A stretch of DNA of 49,656 bases from an uncultured Lachnospiraceae bacterium (GCA_949502235.1 CATBDC010000025.1:1-49656); one strand, 5' to 3'; shown: positions 40,944 to 49,582, counted from the first letter of the stretch. Program-made: numbers and translations. The notes: generated by a model from the letters alone, not told the origin.

Positions 40944-42097
40944 CTCATTCCGGCAGCCCGCCAAAACACAAACAACATAGCTGTACACAAGGCTGCAGAA
41001 CCCATATATGGAAATTTTCGCTCTGAAATGGTAAGCGCCCTGCTAACCCCGGTAAATAGTACGGGGGAAATAAACTGACCGAAGCTCCTCATAAACATAA
41101 TAACTGTTCCGACACTTAGCGCCTCATCCTTACTGCATACCATTCCTGCCTCCGCATTCAGTGTTGAGACGGCAAGTGCAAGTGCCATGCCAAAGAAAAT
41201 CAGCCCTATAATGGAAAAAATAAGGCTGTTCCTTACGAGCAGGCTCAAAAATCCCGCCACTGCCAATACCCAGACTGCAGGCATCGTAAATCTCTCAAGC
41301 TTTCTTTTGAACCATTCCGCATACTGTCCTGTTGCAAGAGAGGACACCGTCATAATTGGCATAACAAAACCGACGCTTGCCTCCGAAACCGTACCTTCAT
41401 TTAACGCAATCCCTGAAAAGTTATTGAGGATTGCAAAATAGCTGACAAAAATCACAAATGTACCGATTGCATAAAGTCCGGTTTTGCGGATCACGGAGAG
41501 GCTAATCTGGTTGCCTTCAGATGCCACTGTCACATTCGGAATATATTTTCGGCAAAGTATCATACACGGAATTCCAAACAGATATACCCAGAATACCCAC
41601 CTCCACGATATGCCTGCCAAATATCCTGCGGCTATCATACACAAAATAGAAGAAACACTGGACCAGATTACAACCTTTCCGTTAAGCTGCTGCTGCTCAT
41701 CACTGTCATAAAAATAAGCCAGCATCCCAATAGAAAGGGGCATCATGATACCATAGCCTATACCAATGATCACACGGGTAATAACCATTGCATAGATTGA
41801 ACTGCATACTCCTCCAAGAAGTCCCCCCACAGTAAAGAAGCTGTATCCCATAAGGCAAAGCGTACGCATGGAAAGCTTCCTCGAAAGCATGGAAAAGAAG
41901 AAGGAAACCACAATGACCATAAGTGACGGCAGTGACACAATCATCTGAACCAAAAGCTGCGGAGCCTCGGAAAAATATGCACGTATCGTTTCAAGAGCTG
42001 GCGAAATCCCTGTTCCTACCAGAGAATTCGCCATAGATAAACTCAAAATTGCCAAAAGCTGCATTTTATTTTTATGATTTTCCATTAATTCGTTCAT
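40931..42097 (-). CDS. MFS transporter
   Basis: This 388-residue protein has about twelve membrane segments. It has the MFS A-motif region after helix 2 (SMLSRKLSMRTLCLMGYSFF) and RVIIGIGYGIMMPLSIGML for helices 4-5. It overlaps the amidohydrolase gene by 26 bp, so it is coupled to it. The start may instead be the ATG at 42085, because GGAGG directly abuts the ATG at 42097. The final residues (RKER) are encoded inside the R2 arm. By context it probably imports or exports the substrate of the C-S lyase/amidohydrolase pair. Confidence 0.9.
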   Translation of the reverse strand: MNELMENHKNKMQLLAILSLSMANSLVGTGISPALETIRAYFSEAPQLLVQMIVSLPSLMVIVVSFFFSMLSRKLSMRTLCLMGYSFFTVGGLLGGVCSSIYAMVITRVIIGIGYGIMMPLSIGMLAYFYDSDEQQQLNGKVVIWSSVSSILCMIAAGYLAGISWRWVFWVYLFGIPCMILCRKYIPNVTVASEGNQISLSVIRKTGLYAIGTFVIFVSYFAILNNFSGIALNEGTVSEASVGFVMPIMTVSSLATGQYAEWFKRKLERFTMPAVWVLAVAGFLSLLVRNSLIFSIIGLIFFGMALALAVSTLNAEAGMVCSKDEALSVGTVIMFMRSFGQFISPVLFTGVSRALTISERKFPYMGSAALCTAMLFVFWRAAGMRKER

Positions 42098-43289
42098 CCT
42101 CCATCAGACAATAAATTGCATTTACAAATACGGAAAGTGTCGGGACAAACGCATCCTCATCAATACGGAATTTGGGATTATGCAGACTATATATACACCC
42201 TTTTTCCTCATTTCGTATACCAAAAAAGAAAAAGGCTGCCTTTATCTTTTTTGTGTACCATGCAAAATCCTCTGAACCCATCTCAGGGGTTTCTTTTTTA
42301 ATGACATTTTCTGCCCCCAGCATCTCTTTTGCAGCATGATACACAATATCAATCACATCATCGTCATTTCGGAAGTATGGATAATTAAAGCTGTCCGTAT
42401 ATTCTGCCTCAATGCCATTCATCTTTGCAATTATTTCTACTATCTCTCCTATTCTTTTCGCAATATATTCTCTCAATTCATCATCATAAGCGCGGAAGGT
42501 GCCGCCGAAGGTACACTCCGCGGGCAGCACATTTTTCACCGGCAGCTGACCCGCATTTATAGAACAGACTGAAATTACAGCGTTCTTTAACGGAGGCAGC
42601 TCTCTGGAACGGATATTCTGAATAGCGCTGATCATTTCTGCTGCCGTAACAATAACATCCTTCCCGAGATGCGGTGAGGCTGCATGAGAGCCCGAACCTT
42701 TTAGGTTCACCTCAAAAAAATCTCCACTTGCAAAGGCATCTCCGTATTTGCAGCCTATCTGTCCTGCAAGATACAGTGGCTGCGAATGAGCGCCGATTAC
42801 AGCGTCCACATCATCAAGAACTCCTGATTCCATAATAAGCTTTGCACCGCCAGGAGCCGGTCCTTCCTCGGCAGGCTGAAAGATAAACTTAATTTTTCCC
42901 CCGGGAATATCTTTTTTATGTTCAGACAAATATTTCGCAAGCCCAAGGCAGATTGCCGTATGCGCATCATGTCCGCACGCATGCGCTACATTTTCCACCT
43001 CTGAGCAAAAAGGCTCACCGCTTTCTTCTTTTATAGCAAGTCCATCCATATCCGCCCGTACGGCAATTACTTTTCCCGGCTTTCCAGTATCTAGTGTCCC
43101 TAATACTGCTGATTTCACAAAATCAGACTGGACTTCAAGCCCCATCCTTTCGAGCTCTTCTTTTACAAGCCTCTGTGTCCCGGGAAGCTCAAAGCCTACC
43201 TCCGGATGGATATGAATTTTACGTCTCCACCGTATCATATCTGTTTCATATTGTTTTGCATTAATCATAATTTGTTCTGCCCGTTCCAT
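42072..43289 (-). CDS. M20-family amidohydrolase (aminoacylase/hippurate hydrolase type)
   Basis: This 405-residue zinc peptidase has the M20D landmarks: IHIHPEVGFELPGTQ, VRADMDGLAIKE, HACGHDAHTAICLGLAKYL, FIFQPAEEGPAPGGAKLI, GSGSHAASPH and TPEMGSEDFAWY. These hold the metal-binding His, Asp and Glu residues and the catalytic Glu pair. Family members remove N-acyl groups from amino acids. AAGGAGG precedes the ATG. It lies between a MalY/PatB-type lyase and an MFS gene, so an N-acyl-S-substituted cysteine is a likely substrate class. Confidence 0.93.
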   Translation of the reverse strand: MERAEQIMINAKQYETDMIRWRRKIHIHPEVGFELPGTQRLVKEELERMGLEVQSDFVKSAVLGTLDTGKPGKVIAVRADMDGLAIKEESGEPFCSEVENVAHACGHDAHTAICLGLAKYLSEHKKDIPGGKIKFIFQPAEEGPAPGGAKLIMESGVLDDVDAVIGAHSQPLYLAGQIGCKYGDAFASGDFFEVNLKGSGSHAASPHLGKDVIVTAAEMISAIQNIRSRELPPLKNAVISVCSINAGQLPVKNVLPAECTFGGTFRAYDDELREYIAKRIGEIVEIIAKMNGIEAEYTDSFNYPYFRNDDDVIDIVYHAAKEMLGAENVIKKETPEMGSEDFAWYTKKIKAAFFFFGIRNEEKGCIYSLHNPKFRIDEDAFVPTLSVFVNAIYCLMEDERINGKS

Positions 43290-43329
43290 TATGCACCTCC
43301 TTGTACAAAATCTTTTTCATTATCCGGTC

Positions 43330-44487
43330 TTAACAAAGCGCCCGTTTCATGCACTCCATCGCCTCTTCCAGCCGTCTTCTCTGCGTGCCGATATTTATAC
43401 GTACAAAGCCTTCGCCTTCTTCGCCGTAATGAGAGCCGTCATTTGGGGCAACACCGGCATCCACCAGCCGCTGCATAAGTTCCTTTTGTGAAAATCCGGA
43501 TTCAGTACAATCTATCCACAGCAGATAGGTTCCATCCGGTACATAGGTATGTGCCTTCGGAATATTTTCTTCAATATATTTTGTTACATACTCCGCATTT
43601 GCTTTCAGATAAGCACACAGCTCATCAACATAAGCCTCTCCATACTTATAAGCCACTTCCAGCGCCTTAAATCCAAACAAATTTACACCCACATGGAACG
43701 CCGTGATAATCTCGTTTACCTTTGTAAGGAGCTGTGGGTTTTTTGAAAAAATGACCGAAGTCTTAATACCTGCCACATTGAAGGTTTTTGATGGCGCCTC
43801 AACACATACACTCCTTTTTGCTGCATCCTCCGAAATGGTAATATATGGAACAAAGGTATGGCCCTCAAAAATAATATCTGAATGAATATCATCTGAAAAA
43901 ACAAGAACATTATGCTTTTTACAAAGCTCATTCAGCTTTTCCAGCTCCTCTTTTTCCCACACCCTCCCAATCGGATTGTGTGGATTACAAAGAACAAAAA
44001 GCTTCACTCCATCCGCCATCTTGCGATCCAGATCCTCATAATCCATTTCATATCTGTCATTTTTCCTGATAAGGCTGCTTTTTACAAGCGTACGCTTCTG
44101 CTGCTCTACAACCTTGAAAAAAGGATCATAAACCGGCGTACACATCAGAATCTTGTCTCCCGGTTCCGTAAGCGCTGCAACGATAAATGCATTTGCACAG
44201 ACAATTCCTGGAACACTGATCATTTCTTCTTTTTTTACCTCAAAACCATTTCTTTTCTTATTCCATGCTATGAAATTGTTATAATAATCTTCAGATGCAT
44301 ATGTATATCCGTATGTCGGATGCTCTGCCCTTTCCTTTAATGCTGAAACTATCTCTGGAAGTGTTTCAAAGTCCATGTCTGCAATTCCAAGAGGAATCAG
44401 ATCCTTCTTGCCGAAATCCTGCTTCATTCTGTCCCACTTGATTACCTCTGTTCCATGTCTGTCAAATTCTTTATCAAACTGATACAT
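43330..44487 (-). CDS. MalY/PatB-type cystathionine beta-lyase/C-S lyase
   Basis: This 385-residue PLP enzyme splits carbon-sulfur bonds of cysteine derivatives to pyruvate, ammonia and a thiol. PatB/MalY features are IPLGIADMDFETLPEI, YGYTYASEDYYNNFIAWN, CNPHNPIGRVW, VFSDDIHSDIIF and the PLP lysine in VEAPSKTFNVAG. The C-terminus has the arginine of GEGFVRINIGTQR. AAAGGAG precedes the ATG. It leads the operon with the M20 gene (40 bp on) and is divergent from a MarR gene. Plain aminotransferase activity is the main alternative. Confidence 0.93.
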   Translation of the reverse strand: MYQFDKEFDRHGTEVIKWDRMKQDFGKKDLIPLGIADMDFETLPEIVSALKERAEHPTYGYTYASEDYYNNFIAWNKKRNGFEVKKEEMISVPGIVCANAFIVAALTEPGDKILMCTPVYDPFFKVVEQQKRTLVKSSLIRKNDRYEMDYEDLDRKMADGVKLFVLCNPHNPIGRVWEKEELEKLNELCKKHNVLVFSDDIHSDIIFEGHTFVPYITISEDAAKRSVCVEAPSKTFNVAGIKTSVIFSKNPQLLTKVNEIITAFHVGVNLFGFKALEVAYKYGEAYVDELCAYLKANAEYVTKYIEENIPKAHTYVPDGTYLLWIDCTESGFSQKELMQRLVDAGVAPNDGSHYGEEGEGFVRINIGTQRRRLEEAMECMKRALC

Positions 44488-44610
44488 AACTTTTTCTCCT
44501 TTACTTACTTTTTTAATTGAATTTGTATGTTTTTCTAACTTTCCCTTGTTTTCATCTGGTAAATTTCGTATGATATTATTAACAAAAATCTTAGGAGTAA
44601 CTTTATTAAT

Positions 44611-45054
44611 ATGAATACAGAACTTATATCACAAATTATTAATTCTATTATCAATTACAACCGCAAAATGTATGATGCCGGAAGGAACACCCGCTGCTAC
44701 GGAACCCAGCACAAGCTACGGACTGATCAGATACATACCATCGATTTCATTGGCCAGAATCCCTGCTGCAGGCTCCGTGATATTGCTACGGCAACTAATG
44801 CTGCCCTCCCTGCTGTTTCCTTACAGGTCAAGCGTTTGTCGAAGCTCGGCCTCATCACAAAAGAGCGTTCCGAAGAAAATCAGCGTGAGGTCATTCTTAC
44901 CCTTACAGAGGACGGCGAAACTGTTTTCCGATACCATAACAGCCTGGACAAGCAGTGGGTGGATGCCGTAACAAAAGATCTTTCTGTTTTTCAGGCTGAT
45001 GAGTTATCTTTAATTCATCAGTTCTTGAATATTCTTATTAAAAATATTCTTTAA
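44611..45054 (+). CDS. MarR-family regulator, divergent from the C-S lyase operon
   Basis: This 147-residue winged-helix protein has CRLRDIATATNAALPAVSLQ for helix-turn-helix and GLITKERSEENQREVILTLT as wing. The AGGAG upstream is 14 nt from the ATG, a long spacing. It shares a 123-bp promoter gap with the C-S lyase gene, which it probably represses. The gap is very AT-rich and I see no certain operator. Confidence 0.9.
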   Translation: MNTELISQIINSIINYNRKMYDAGRNTRCYGTQHKLRTDQIHTIDFIGQNPCCRLRDIATATNAALPAVSLQVKRLSKLGLITKERSEENQREVILTLTEDGETVFRYHNSLDKQWVDAVTKDLSVFQADELSLIHQFLNILIKNIL

Positions 45055-45090
45055 GGACAGATAGCATAGCGAATATTGAAAGCAAAAAAA

Positions 45091-45232
45091 GGTTACTGTT
45101 CACTCCGTTCACAGTAACCTTTGCAAACTTCGCAAATCCATTTAAAATTCGCTTCACGAATGGGATTTGCTCACGCCTGAATCATTTTCTTACGGTCTGC
45201 GCAATAAATGCGCAGACCTGTGAACAGTAACC
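45091..45232 (+). repeat. R1 element, complete long form (142 bp)
   Basis: This is the best-preserved R1 copy. GGTTACTGTTCACTCCG and the facing CAGTAACC form the left palindrome. A TTTGCAAACTTCGCAAA hairpin, AAAATTCGCTTCACGAATGG, GATTTGCTCACGCCTGAATC, TTTTCTTACGGTCTGCGCA and its hairpin partner TGCGCAGA follow; CCTGTGAACAGTAACC ends it. The flanks are A runs on both sides (AAAAAAA and AAAAAA), which could be a duplicated target. No open frame. Confidence 0.88.
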
Positions 45233-45275
45233 AAAAAAGAGCTGCTGCCCTTCCATAAAATAACAGCCCTTTTTT
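45233..45275. terminator. Bidirectional terminator between MarR and DUF819 genes
   Basis: AAAAAAGAGCTGCTG pairs imperfectly with TAACAGCCCTTTTTT, giving T runs in both directions. The stem directly abuts the R1 element and lies 11 nt from the DUF819 stop codon. Confidence 0.7.
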
Positions 45276-45286
45276 GCTTCTTTAGA

Positions 45287-46462
45287 TTAAAATATTCTCA
45301 GAAGATAATATACTCCAAGTCCTGCAAATGTTCCGATCATGGAGCCAAGCGCTCCATAAATAACAGAGATTGAAATATATGCCTTGCCATAGATAGCCGC
45401 AACAACAGGAGCACTTGATACGCCGCCAATAGATGCAATGGAAGCGATAGAAAGTGTTCCCAGATCTACCTTGGCCAATTTACCATAAATTGCCATAACT
45501 AAAGCATGTACAAGAAGACAGGTAACACCGCACAGAAGGAATGTGCCCGCATTTGCAAATGTCTTTAAGTCAACCGCAGAACAGTTTACCAGAAGCATAA
45601 ATGCTGCAAAACCGCCTCCTAACAATCCAAGACCATTGACATTTTTCAGATTGGTACATGTACCAAGCAAAACGGAAAATACCGTTACCAATGTATAAGC
45701 CCATACACTTGCCGGAACACTCGGTGTGAATTGCCCGATTAACGGTCCTATCCTCTGTGAAATTGCAACAACTGCAAGGCCAACCCCCATAATAATGAAA
45801 ATATCATACGGAACAAGCTGTTTTGTATTTTGCGCTTCAGCCTCATCAATAGCTGCGGCAACCTCTTCGATTTCTGTTACATTTGCTTTTGTCCATTTAT
45901 TGTAAACAGGCACTGCAGCAACTATAATCATTAAAAAGGTCATCCACGGACGGAATACAAGATTAATCAGCAGAAGCACATTCGCTGTCCCGTCATCACC
46001 CAGTCCGATTCCGTTTGCAATTGCATATAAATTTTCAGGTCCGCCGACAAATGAACCTGTCCATGCACCAAAAGCCCCTTCTACATTATCAATGCCAAGT
46101 CTATTGCCAAAGAGAAAATAGGTGATAATCATTCCTAAAAAAACGCTTACCACTGTTGCCAGAAAAACGCCTGCCAGCTTGGGCCCTATTTTTACCATTC
46201 TTTTAACATCCGTTTGTGCTCCGATCAAAAACACTAAAAACGGTATTGCATAATTGGTAAGCGCCAGACGCGTATTATTAACCGACTCATTCTCCATCGT
46301 CCACACGCCAAAGGTATTACAGCAGACTACAATTAAAAACATAATCAATACCGGCGGTACATACTTGTAAATTTTGGACGGAAACTTTTTACAAAATAAC
46401 GTAACTGCCACAAAAATTAATGCAAGTGTCGCTAAAAATTCTATTCCATTTGTAATTAACAT
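45287..46462 (-). CDS. DUF819 family membrane transporter
   Basis: This 391-residue protein has about eleven membrane segments. It matches DUF819 (YjcL-like): LTNYAIPFLVFLIGAQTDVK, GAFGAWTGSFVGGPENLYAI and, near the end, ASIASIGGVSSAPVVAAIYG. The glycine-rich GGPEN and GGVSSAP loops are the most conserved family segments. The substrate is unknown; a sodium-coupled carrier is likely from the fold. AGGAGG precedes the ATG. A hairpin sits just upstream of the ribosome binding site and two palindromes lie further up. Confidence 0.87.
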   Translation of the reverse strand: MLITNGIEFLATLALIFVAVTLFCKKFPSKIYKYVPPVLIMFLIVVCCNTFGVWTMENESVNNTRLALTNYAIPFLVFLIGAQTDVKRMVKIGPKLAGVFLATVVSVFLGMIITYFLFGNRLGIDNVEGAFGAWTGSFVGGPENLYAIANGIGLGDDGTANVLLLINLVFRPWMTFLMIIVAAVPVYNKWTKANVTEIEEVAAAIDEAEAQNTKQLVPYDIFIIMGVGLAVVAISQRIGPLIGQFTPSVPASVWAYTLVTVFSVLLGTCTNLKNVNGLGLLGGGFAAFMLLVNCSAVDLKTFANAGTFLLCGVTCLLVHALVMAIYGKLAKVDLGTLSIASIASIGGVSSAPVVAAIYGKAYISISVIYGALGSMIGTFAGLGVYYLLRIF

Positions 46463-46481
46463 TTTACCTCCTATTCTGTCA

Positions 46482-46509
46482 AACCCTGGACAACTAATTT
46501 CCAGGGGTT
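46482..46509 (-). promoter_or_regulatory. Leader hairpin of the DUF819 gene
   Basis: AACCCTGGA and TCCAGGGGTT pair around a 9-nt loop, with the nearest stem base 8-10 nt upstream of the AGGAGG of the DUF819 gene. It could be an operator or a translational control hairpin. No T run follows, so it is not a terminator. Confidence 0.4.
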
Positions 46510-46569
46510 AGATTTTCTTTTGTTATTGTGTATCTTTCTTCTCATTCCTCCCTGCTGTCTCCATTTCTT

Positions 46570-46587
46570 AATAGTTATATAACTATT
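46570..46587. promoter_or_regulatory. Perfect 18-bp palindrome upstream of the DUF819 gene
   Basis: AATAGTTATATAACTATT is perfectly symmetrical and lies about 110 bp upstream of the DUF819 start. Together with 46595-46621 it suggests binding of a dimeric regulator; which one is unknown. Confidence 0.45.
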
Positions 46588-46594
46588 TTACTTG

Positions 46595-46621
46595 TTAATT
46601 GTTTAAACTTTTAACAATTAA
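46595..46621. promoter_or_regulatory. Second palindrome upstream of the DUF819 gene
   Basis: TTAATTGTT and AACAATTAA are 9-bp arms around a 9-nt centre. The arrangement resembles an operator rather than a terminator. The gap 46463-46891 otherwise holds only AT-rich sequence and the terminator at 46820-46859. Confidence 0.4.
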
Positions 46622-46819
46622 TATTATATACTTTCCCTTTATAAATGTAAATTGTGAAATATTATAAAAAAAAACATATATTTTTGTTGATTTTGCCGAT
46701 CCGAAGGGCAGTATCGCGTTTATTACCTCTATTTTGTACAATTACACACCACATTATAACATGGAACAAAGAGAATATAGTTGAACACAGCCATCCTTTT
46801 CTCCGTTTGGGGAAAATTT

Positions 46820-46859
46820 CAGGGGACGGTGTGACTCATAAGAATCACATCGTCCCCTG
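46820..46859 (-). terminator. Terminator after the ATC-hydrolase-family gene
   Basis: CAGGGGACG and CGTCCCCTG, extended by GTGTGA/TCACAT, form a long stem. TTTT follows on the plus side and AAATTTTCC on the minus side, so it can work both ways. It starts 32 nt past the minus-strand stop codon at 46892. Confidence 0.7.
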
Positions 46860-46891
46860 TTTTGGACTATCTATTTTCTATAGCCTTCTTA

Positions 46892-47590
46892 TCACTCAAT
46901 TGCTTTTATATCTCCATCCGGCAAGTATGTAAAATTACAATCTCTGTACATTTCCAAAGCATCTATCATTTCTTTGGAATACTTTTCAGCAAACCGCTCT
47001 TTTACATTAATTACAACAATGTTTCCGTCCTTTCCGAAAATGTTCTCTATAACCTCAGCAAATGTCCATAATAGATGCGCACAATGGTATTCCATATCAT
47101 ATACTATCGGAGCATCTCCTTTTTCAAATGCTTCTATTGGTTTTCCTATATAAAACTTCAGTTTGCAGCTATTGCTTGTATGCAAAATCGTCTCTGCTTC
47201 AAATTTCAGTTCCGGATTAAAACCTCTGACAAGAGATGCATCAATATGCCGGCAATAAACAGCGCCGCATTCCGACAGTCCCATCTCCTTTAACGCCGTA
47301 TGCCACGGACATACAAAATTTTCTGACAACATAACACCGTCTGTTACCGTTCGTTCTATCTCGGCCAATCCAGGCGTCGCTCTCCACTCTACATAATGAA
47401 AATAAGAGTCATAGGATAGATCTCTCCCGTCTCGGATCGCCCGGAGAGCCATCCGTCCGCCCCTCTGTTCTCCATAAAATTGCGTAGCTTTTATAAAAGC
47501 AAGCTTCCCTTGTTCTCCAAATGCCTTTTTTAATTCATCATATAAATATCCGCAAATATATGCATGATGATATTCATTAAATTTTTCCAT
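46892..47590 (-). CDS. L-2-amino-thiazoline-4-carboxylate hydrolase family protein
   Basis: The roughly 232-residue product resembles the ATC hydrolase family. NEYHHAYICGYLYDELKKAF opens it, a Tyr/Gly segment (KATQFYGEQRGGRMALRAI) follows, and the C-terminal half has EMGLSECGAVYCRHIDASLVRGFNPEL and EYHCAHLLW, with Cys and His residues that could be catalytic. In Pseudomonas the named enzyme opens the ATC ring on the way to cysteine, but the family is wider. AGGAGGGG precedes the ATG at 47590, and that site lies in the end of the truncated NhaC gene. It is also near a sulfur-amino-acid-type operon at 42072-44487. Family moderate, substrate unknown. Confidence 0.72.
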   Translation of the reverse strand: MEKFNEYHHAYICGYLYDELKKAFGEQGKLAFIKATQFYGEQRGGRMALRAIRDGRDLSYDSYFHYVEWRATPGLAEIERTVTDGVMLSENFVCPWHTALKEMGLSECGAVYCRHIDASLVRGFNPELKFEAETILHTSNSCKLKFYIGKPIEAFEKGDAPIVYDMEYHCAHLLWTFAEVIENIFGKDGNIVVINVKERFAEKYSKEMIDALEMYRDCNFTYLPDGDIKAIE

Positions 47591-47591
47591 T

Positions 47592-48299
47592 TTACCCCTC
47601 CTGATCTGTTCTTTTTCCAAATATTAGCTTCTTTCTTGTTCCGTCTTTATTTTCAATACCAACACCAGTAAAAATATAAATAATTCCAAAAATCAGGCAC
47701 AGCCAGTTAAACGGTGCATATTTTGCGTACTCCCATGCTGAAACTCCAATCTGACTGTGAACCAACGCACCTGCTGCTCCCCACGGTATCAGCGCCGCCA
47801 GACTTACTCCTGTGTCAGACATAATTCTTGACAAATTTCTGCGGGACAGATCGTATTTTTCATACATCGGGCTCAGCATCTCTCCAAGCAAAGTGTACGA
47901 CACATAATATGTTACAGAAACGATAAACAGAATAGGATGAAGAATTGTTGTAATGAGCATTAGTTGCTTCCCCGATTTTACTACTTCTTCCATTTTCTCT
48001 AAAATTGTCTCCACACATCCAGATGCACGAAGTGGTGCGCTGAATGCCGCCGATGCTATAACAAGGCTAACCGTAGACATCATGCTTTCCATTCCTCCCC
48101 TGTGAACCAGCGTATTCACCAACTCATTTCCTGTGTCTCCGCTGAATCCGCTGACAATCATCCCCATAACTTCCGCAAAATCATTCTGCTGAACAAATAT
48201 TGCCAAAATTACTGCAACAATAATTCCTGCCGCAAAAACAGGAAGTGTTGGTTTCTTCAAAAGAATAAAGACAAATACAACAACCGGAGGAATAAGCAT
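47592..48299 (-). pseudogene. 5'-truncated NhaC-family Na+/H+ antiporter gene
   Basis: The 235-codon frame encodes only the second half of an NhaC-type antiporter. It begins in the middle of the fold (IPPVVVFVFILLKKPTLPVF) and has the expected later features (GGMESMMSTVSLVIASAAF, YVSYTLLGEMLSPMYEKYDL, SDTGVSLAALIPWGAAGAL). Full-length members have about 450-490 residues. The frame stays open and family-like a few codons past the first ATG (to about 48320, reading VINPI) and then hits a stop, and no ribosome binding site precedes the ATG. The N-terminal half was therefore probably deleted. It may still be transcribed with the next gene, whose ribosome binding site it contains. Confidence 0.78.
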
Positions 48300-48355
48300 G
48301 ATGGGATTAATAACAAAATTTTAAAATAAAATATTTCTTAATCGAGGTGGAGAAA

Positions 48356-49228
48356 GTGAATGTTCTTTCAGTAATCAAAGAAAAATATAATACGTTGAGC
48401 AAAACTCAGAAGCGAATTGCCGACTATATGACTTCCAACCCAGAAAACGCATGTTTTCTATCTGTCCGTGATTTAGCAAAGCAACTAAGTACAACCGAGG
48501 TTACTATATTCAAATTTGTCAAAAATATCGGATATAATTCCTACAATGACTTTAAAAAAGATTTGCAGGCACAGATCCAAAACTGGATCTCACCAAATGA
48601 GCGCATTAAACAGGCTGTTCATAATTATGATAAAGAAGATTCCCTTTTTAGTCAGGTTATAAAATCTGAAATTGATTCTTTAAAGACCACATATGACAGT
48701 AACAGCAGGAGTGTTGTCAACGATGCCATAGGTCTTCTTTCCTCAGCGCAGAAAATTTATGTAATTGGAAACGAAATTTCAGAATCCGTCGCTAAATTTT
48801 GTGTGTCCAGATTATATCAGCTTGGAAAAAATGTCGAATTTATCGATGTAAATGTTTGGCAGTCTGTCATTAGCTGTCTAACTAATTTAGATGACAGTTC
48901 TCTCTTTATTATAATAAGCTTTCCTATTTATTCAGTTAATACCCTCGCTTTCGCTGAGTATATTGGGAAAAAAAATCTAAAATATATCTCCATATCTGAC
49001 AGGCATAACTCAGATGTTGCACTGCATGCTTCCATTTCTCTTATTTGCTGCAGTGACACAGCTATTTTTTATAATACTATTACCTCTGCTGTGTCCCTCG
49101 TTAATATTCTCTGCTCTTTACTGGCAGTTAATTTAAAACAGGAAATGGATGAACGCCAAAATAAAAAAGAAGAAATCCAAAATCAATTGAATTGTTACGT
49201 ATCAAATTATTATAAAAATAAAGAATAG
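48356..49228 (+). CDS. RpiR/MurR-family transcriptional regulator
   Basis: The roughly 290-residue product has the N-terminal RpiR helix-turn-helix (YNTLSKTQKRIADYMTSNPE, then LSTTEVTIFKFVKNIGYNSY) and a C-terminal SIS-type domain (AQKIYVIGNEISESVAKFC, then SLFIIISFPIYSVNTLAFA, HNSDVALHASISLIC). RpiR proteins usually sense phosphosugars. I chose the GTG at 48356 because AGGTGG lies five bases before it; the GTG at 48347 lacks a site. Several SIS residues are changed from the usual phosphosugar pattern, so the ligand may differ. It is divergent from the NhaC remnant and the ATC-hydrolase-like gene. Confidence 0.9.
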   Translation: MNVLSVIKEKYNTLSKTQKRIADYMTSNPENACFLSVRDLAKQLSTTEVTIFKFVKNIGYNSYNDFKKDLQAQIQNWISPNERIKQAVHNYDKEDSLFSQVIKSEIDSLKTTYDSNSRSVVNDAIGLLSSAQKIYVIGNEISESVAKFCVSRLYQLGKNVEFIDVNVWQSVISCLTNLDDSSLFIIISFPIYSVNTLAFAEYIGKKNLKYISISDRHNSDVALHASISLICCSDTAIFYNTITSAVSLVNILCSLLAVNLKQEMDERQNKKEEIQNQLNCYVSNYYKNKE

Positions 49229-49352
49229 AAAAATATAGCAACATAATTATCATTTCTGCCATAGCCGAATATTGCCAGTATGCCGTCACGCCCCATATTG
49301 TTTGCTATTACAAAACTAGTATAACCCACACTAATTAACCGTATGTTTCACT

Positions 49353-49490
49353 TGTCTAAATTTCCATCTGCCACGTTGGCTTCAATCGACAATGCTACCG
49401 GCATCGCCTCATTCTGCCGCTGTGACAGACGATTTAACTTTCGCTGTAGAAGGTCTGGATAGACTCGCCACTATACTGCTGTCCTTCCAT
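49353..49490 (-). pseudogene. Decayed coding remnant of unknown origin
   Basis: The region 49229-49546 has no intact gene. On the minus strand one frame reads GQQYSGESIQTFYS and stops; a one-base shift continues as LNRLSQRQNEAMPVALSIEA followed by NVADGNLDK and a stop. The protein-like composition and single frameshift suggest the tail of a dead gene. I cannot name the family. Confidence 0.35.
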
Positions 49491-49546
49491 AAAAGAGGGC
49501 ATATAGCGGAACTTCTCATATAAATCCACTCTTATTTTTGAGTAAC

Positions 49547-49582
49547 AAAATCGGCGGTATCACTCACGATACCGCCGATTTT
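49547..49582. terminator. Strong bidirectional terminator
   Basis: AAAATCGGCGGTATC and GATACCGCCGATTTT form a perfect 15-bp stem with a 6-nt loop. T runs occur on both sides. It lies about 320 bp past the RpiR gene and could end that transcript or one entering from the right. Confidence 0.8.

Noticed and set aside
538-45232. R1 palindromes as ordinary transcription terminators
   Set aside because: Most lack a following T run, several lie upstream of genes, and long copies share non-hairpin sequence that terminators would not need.
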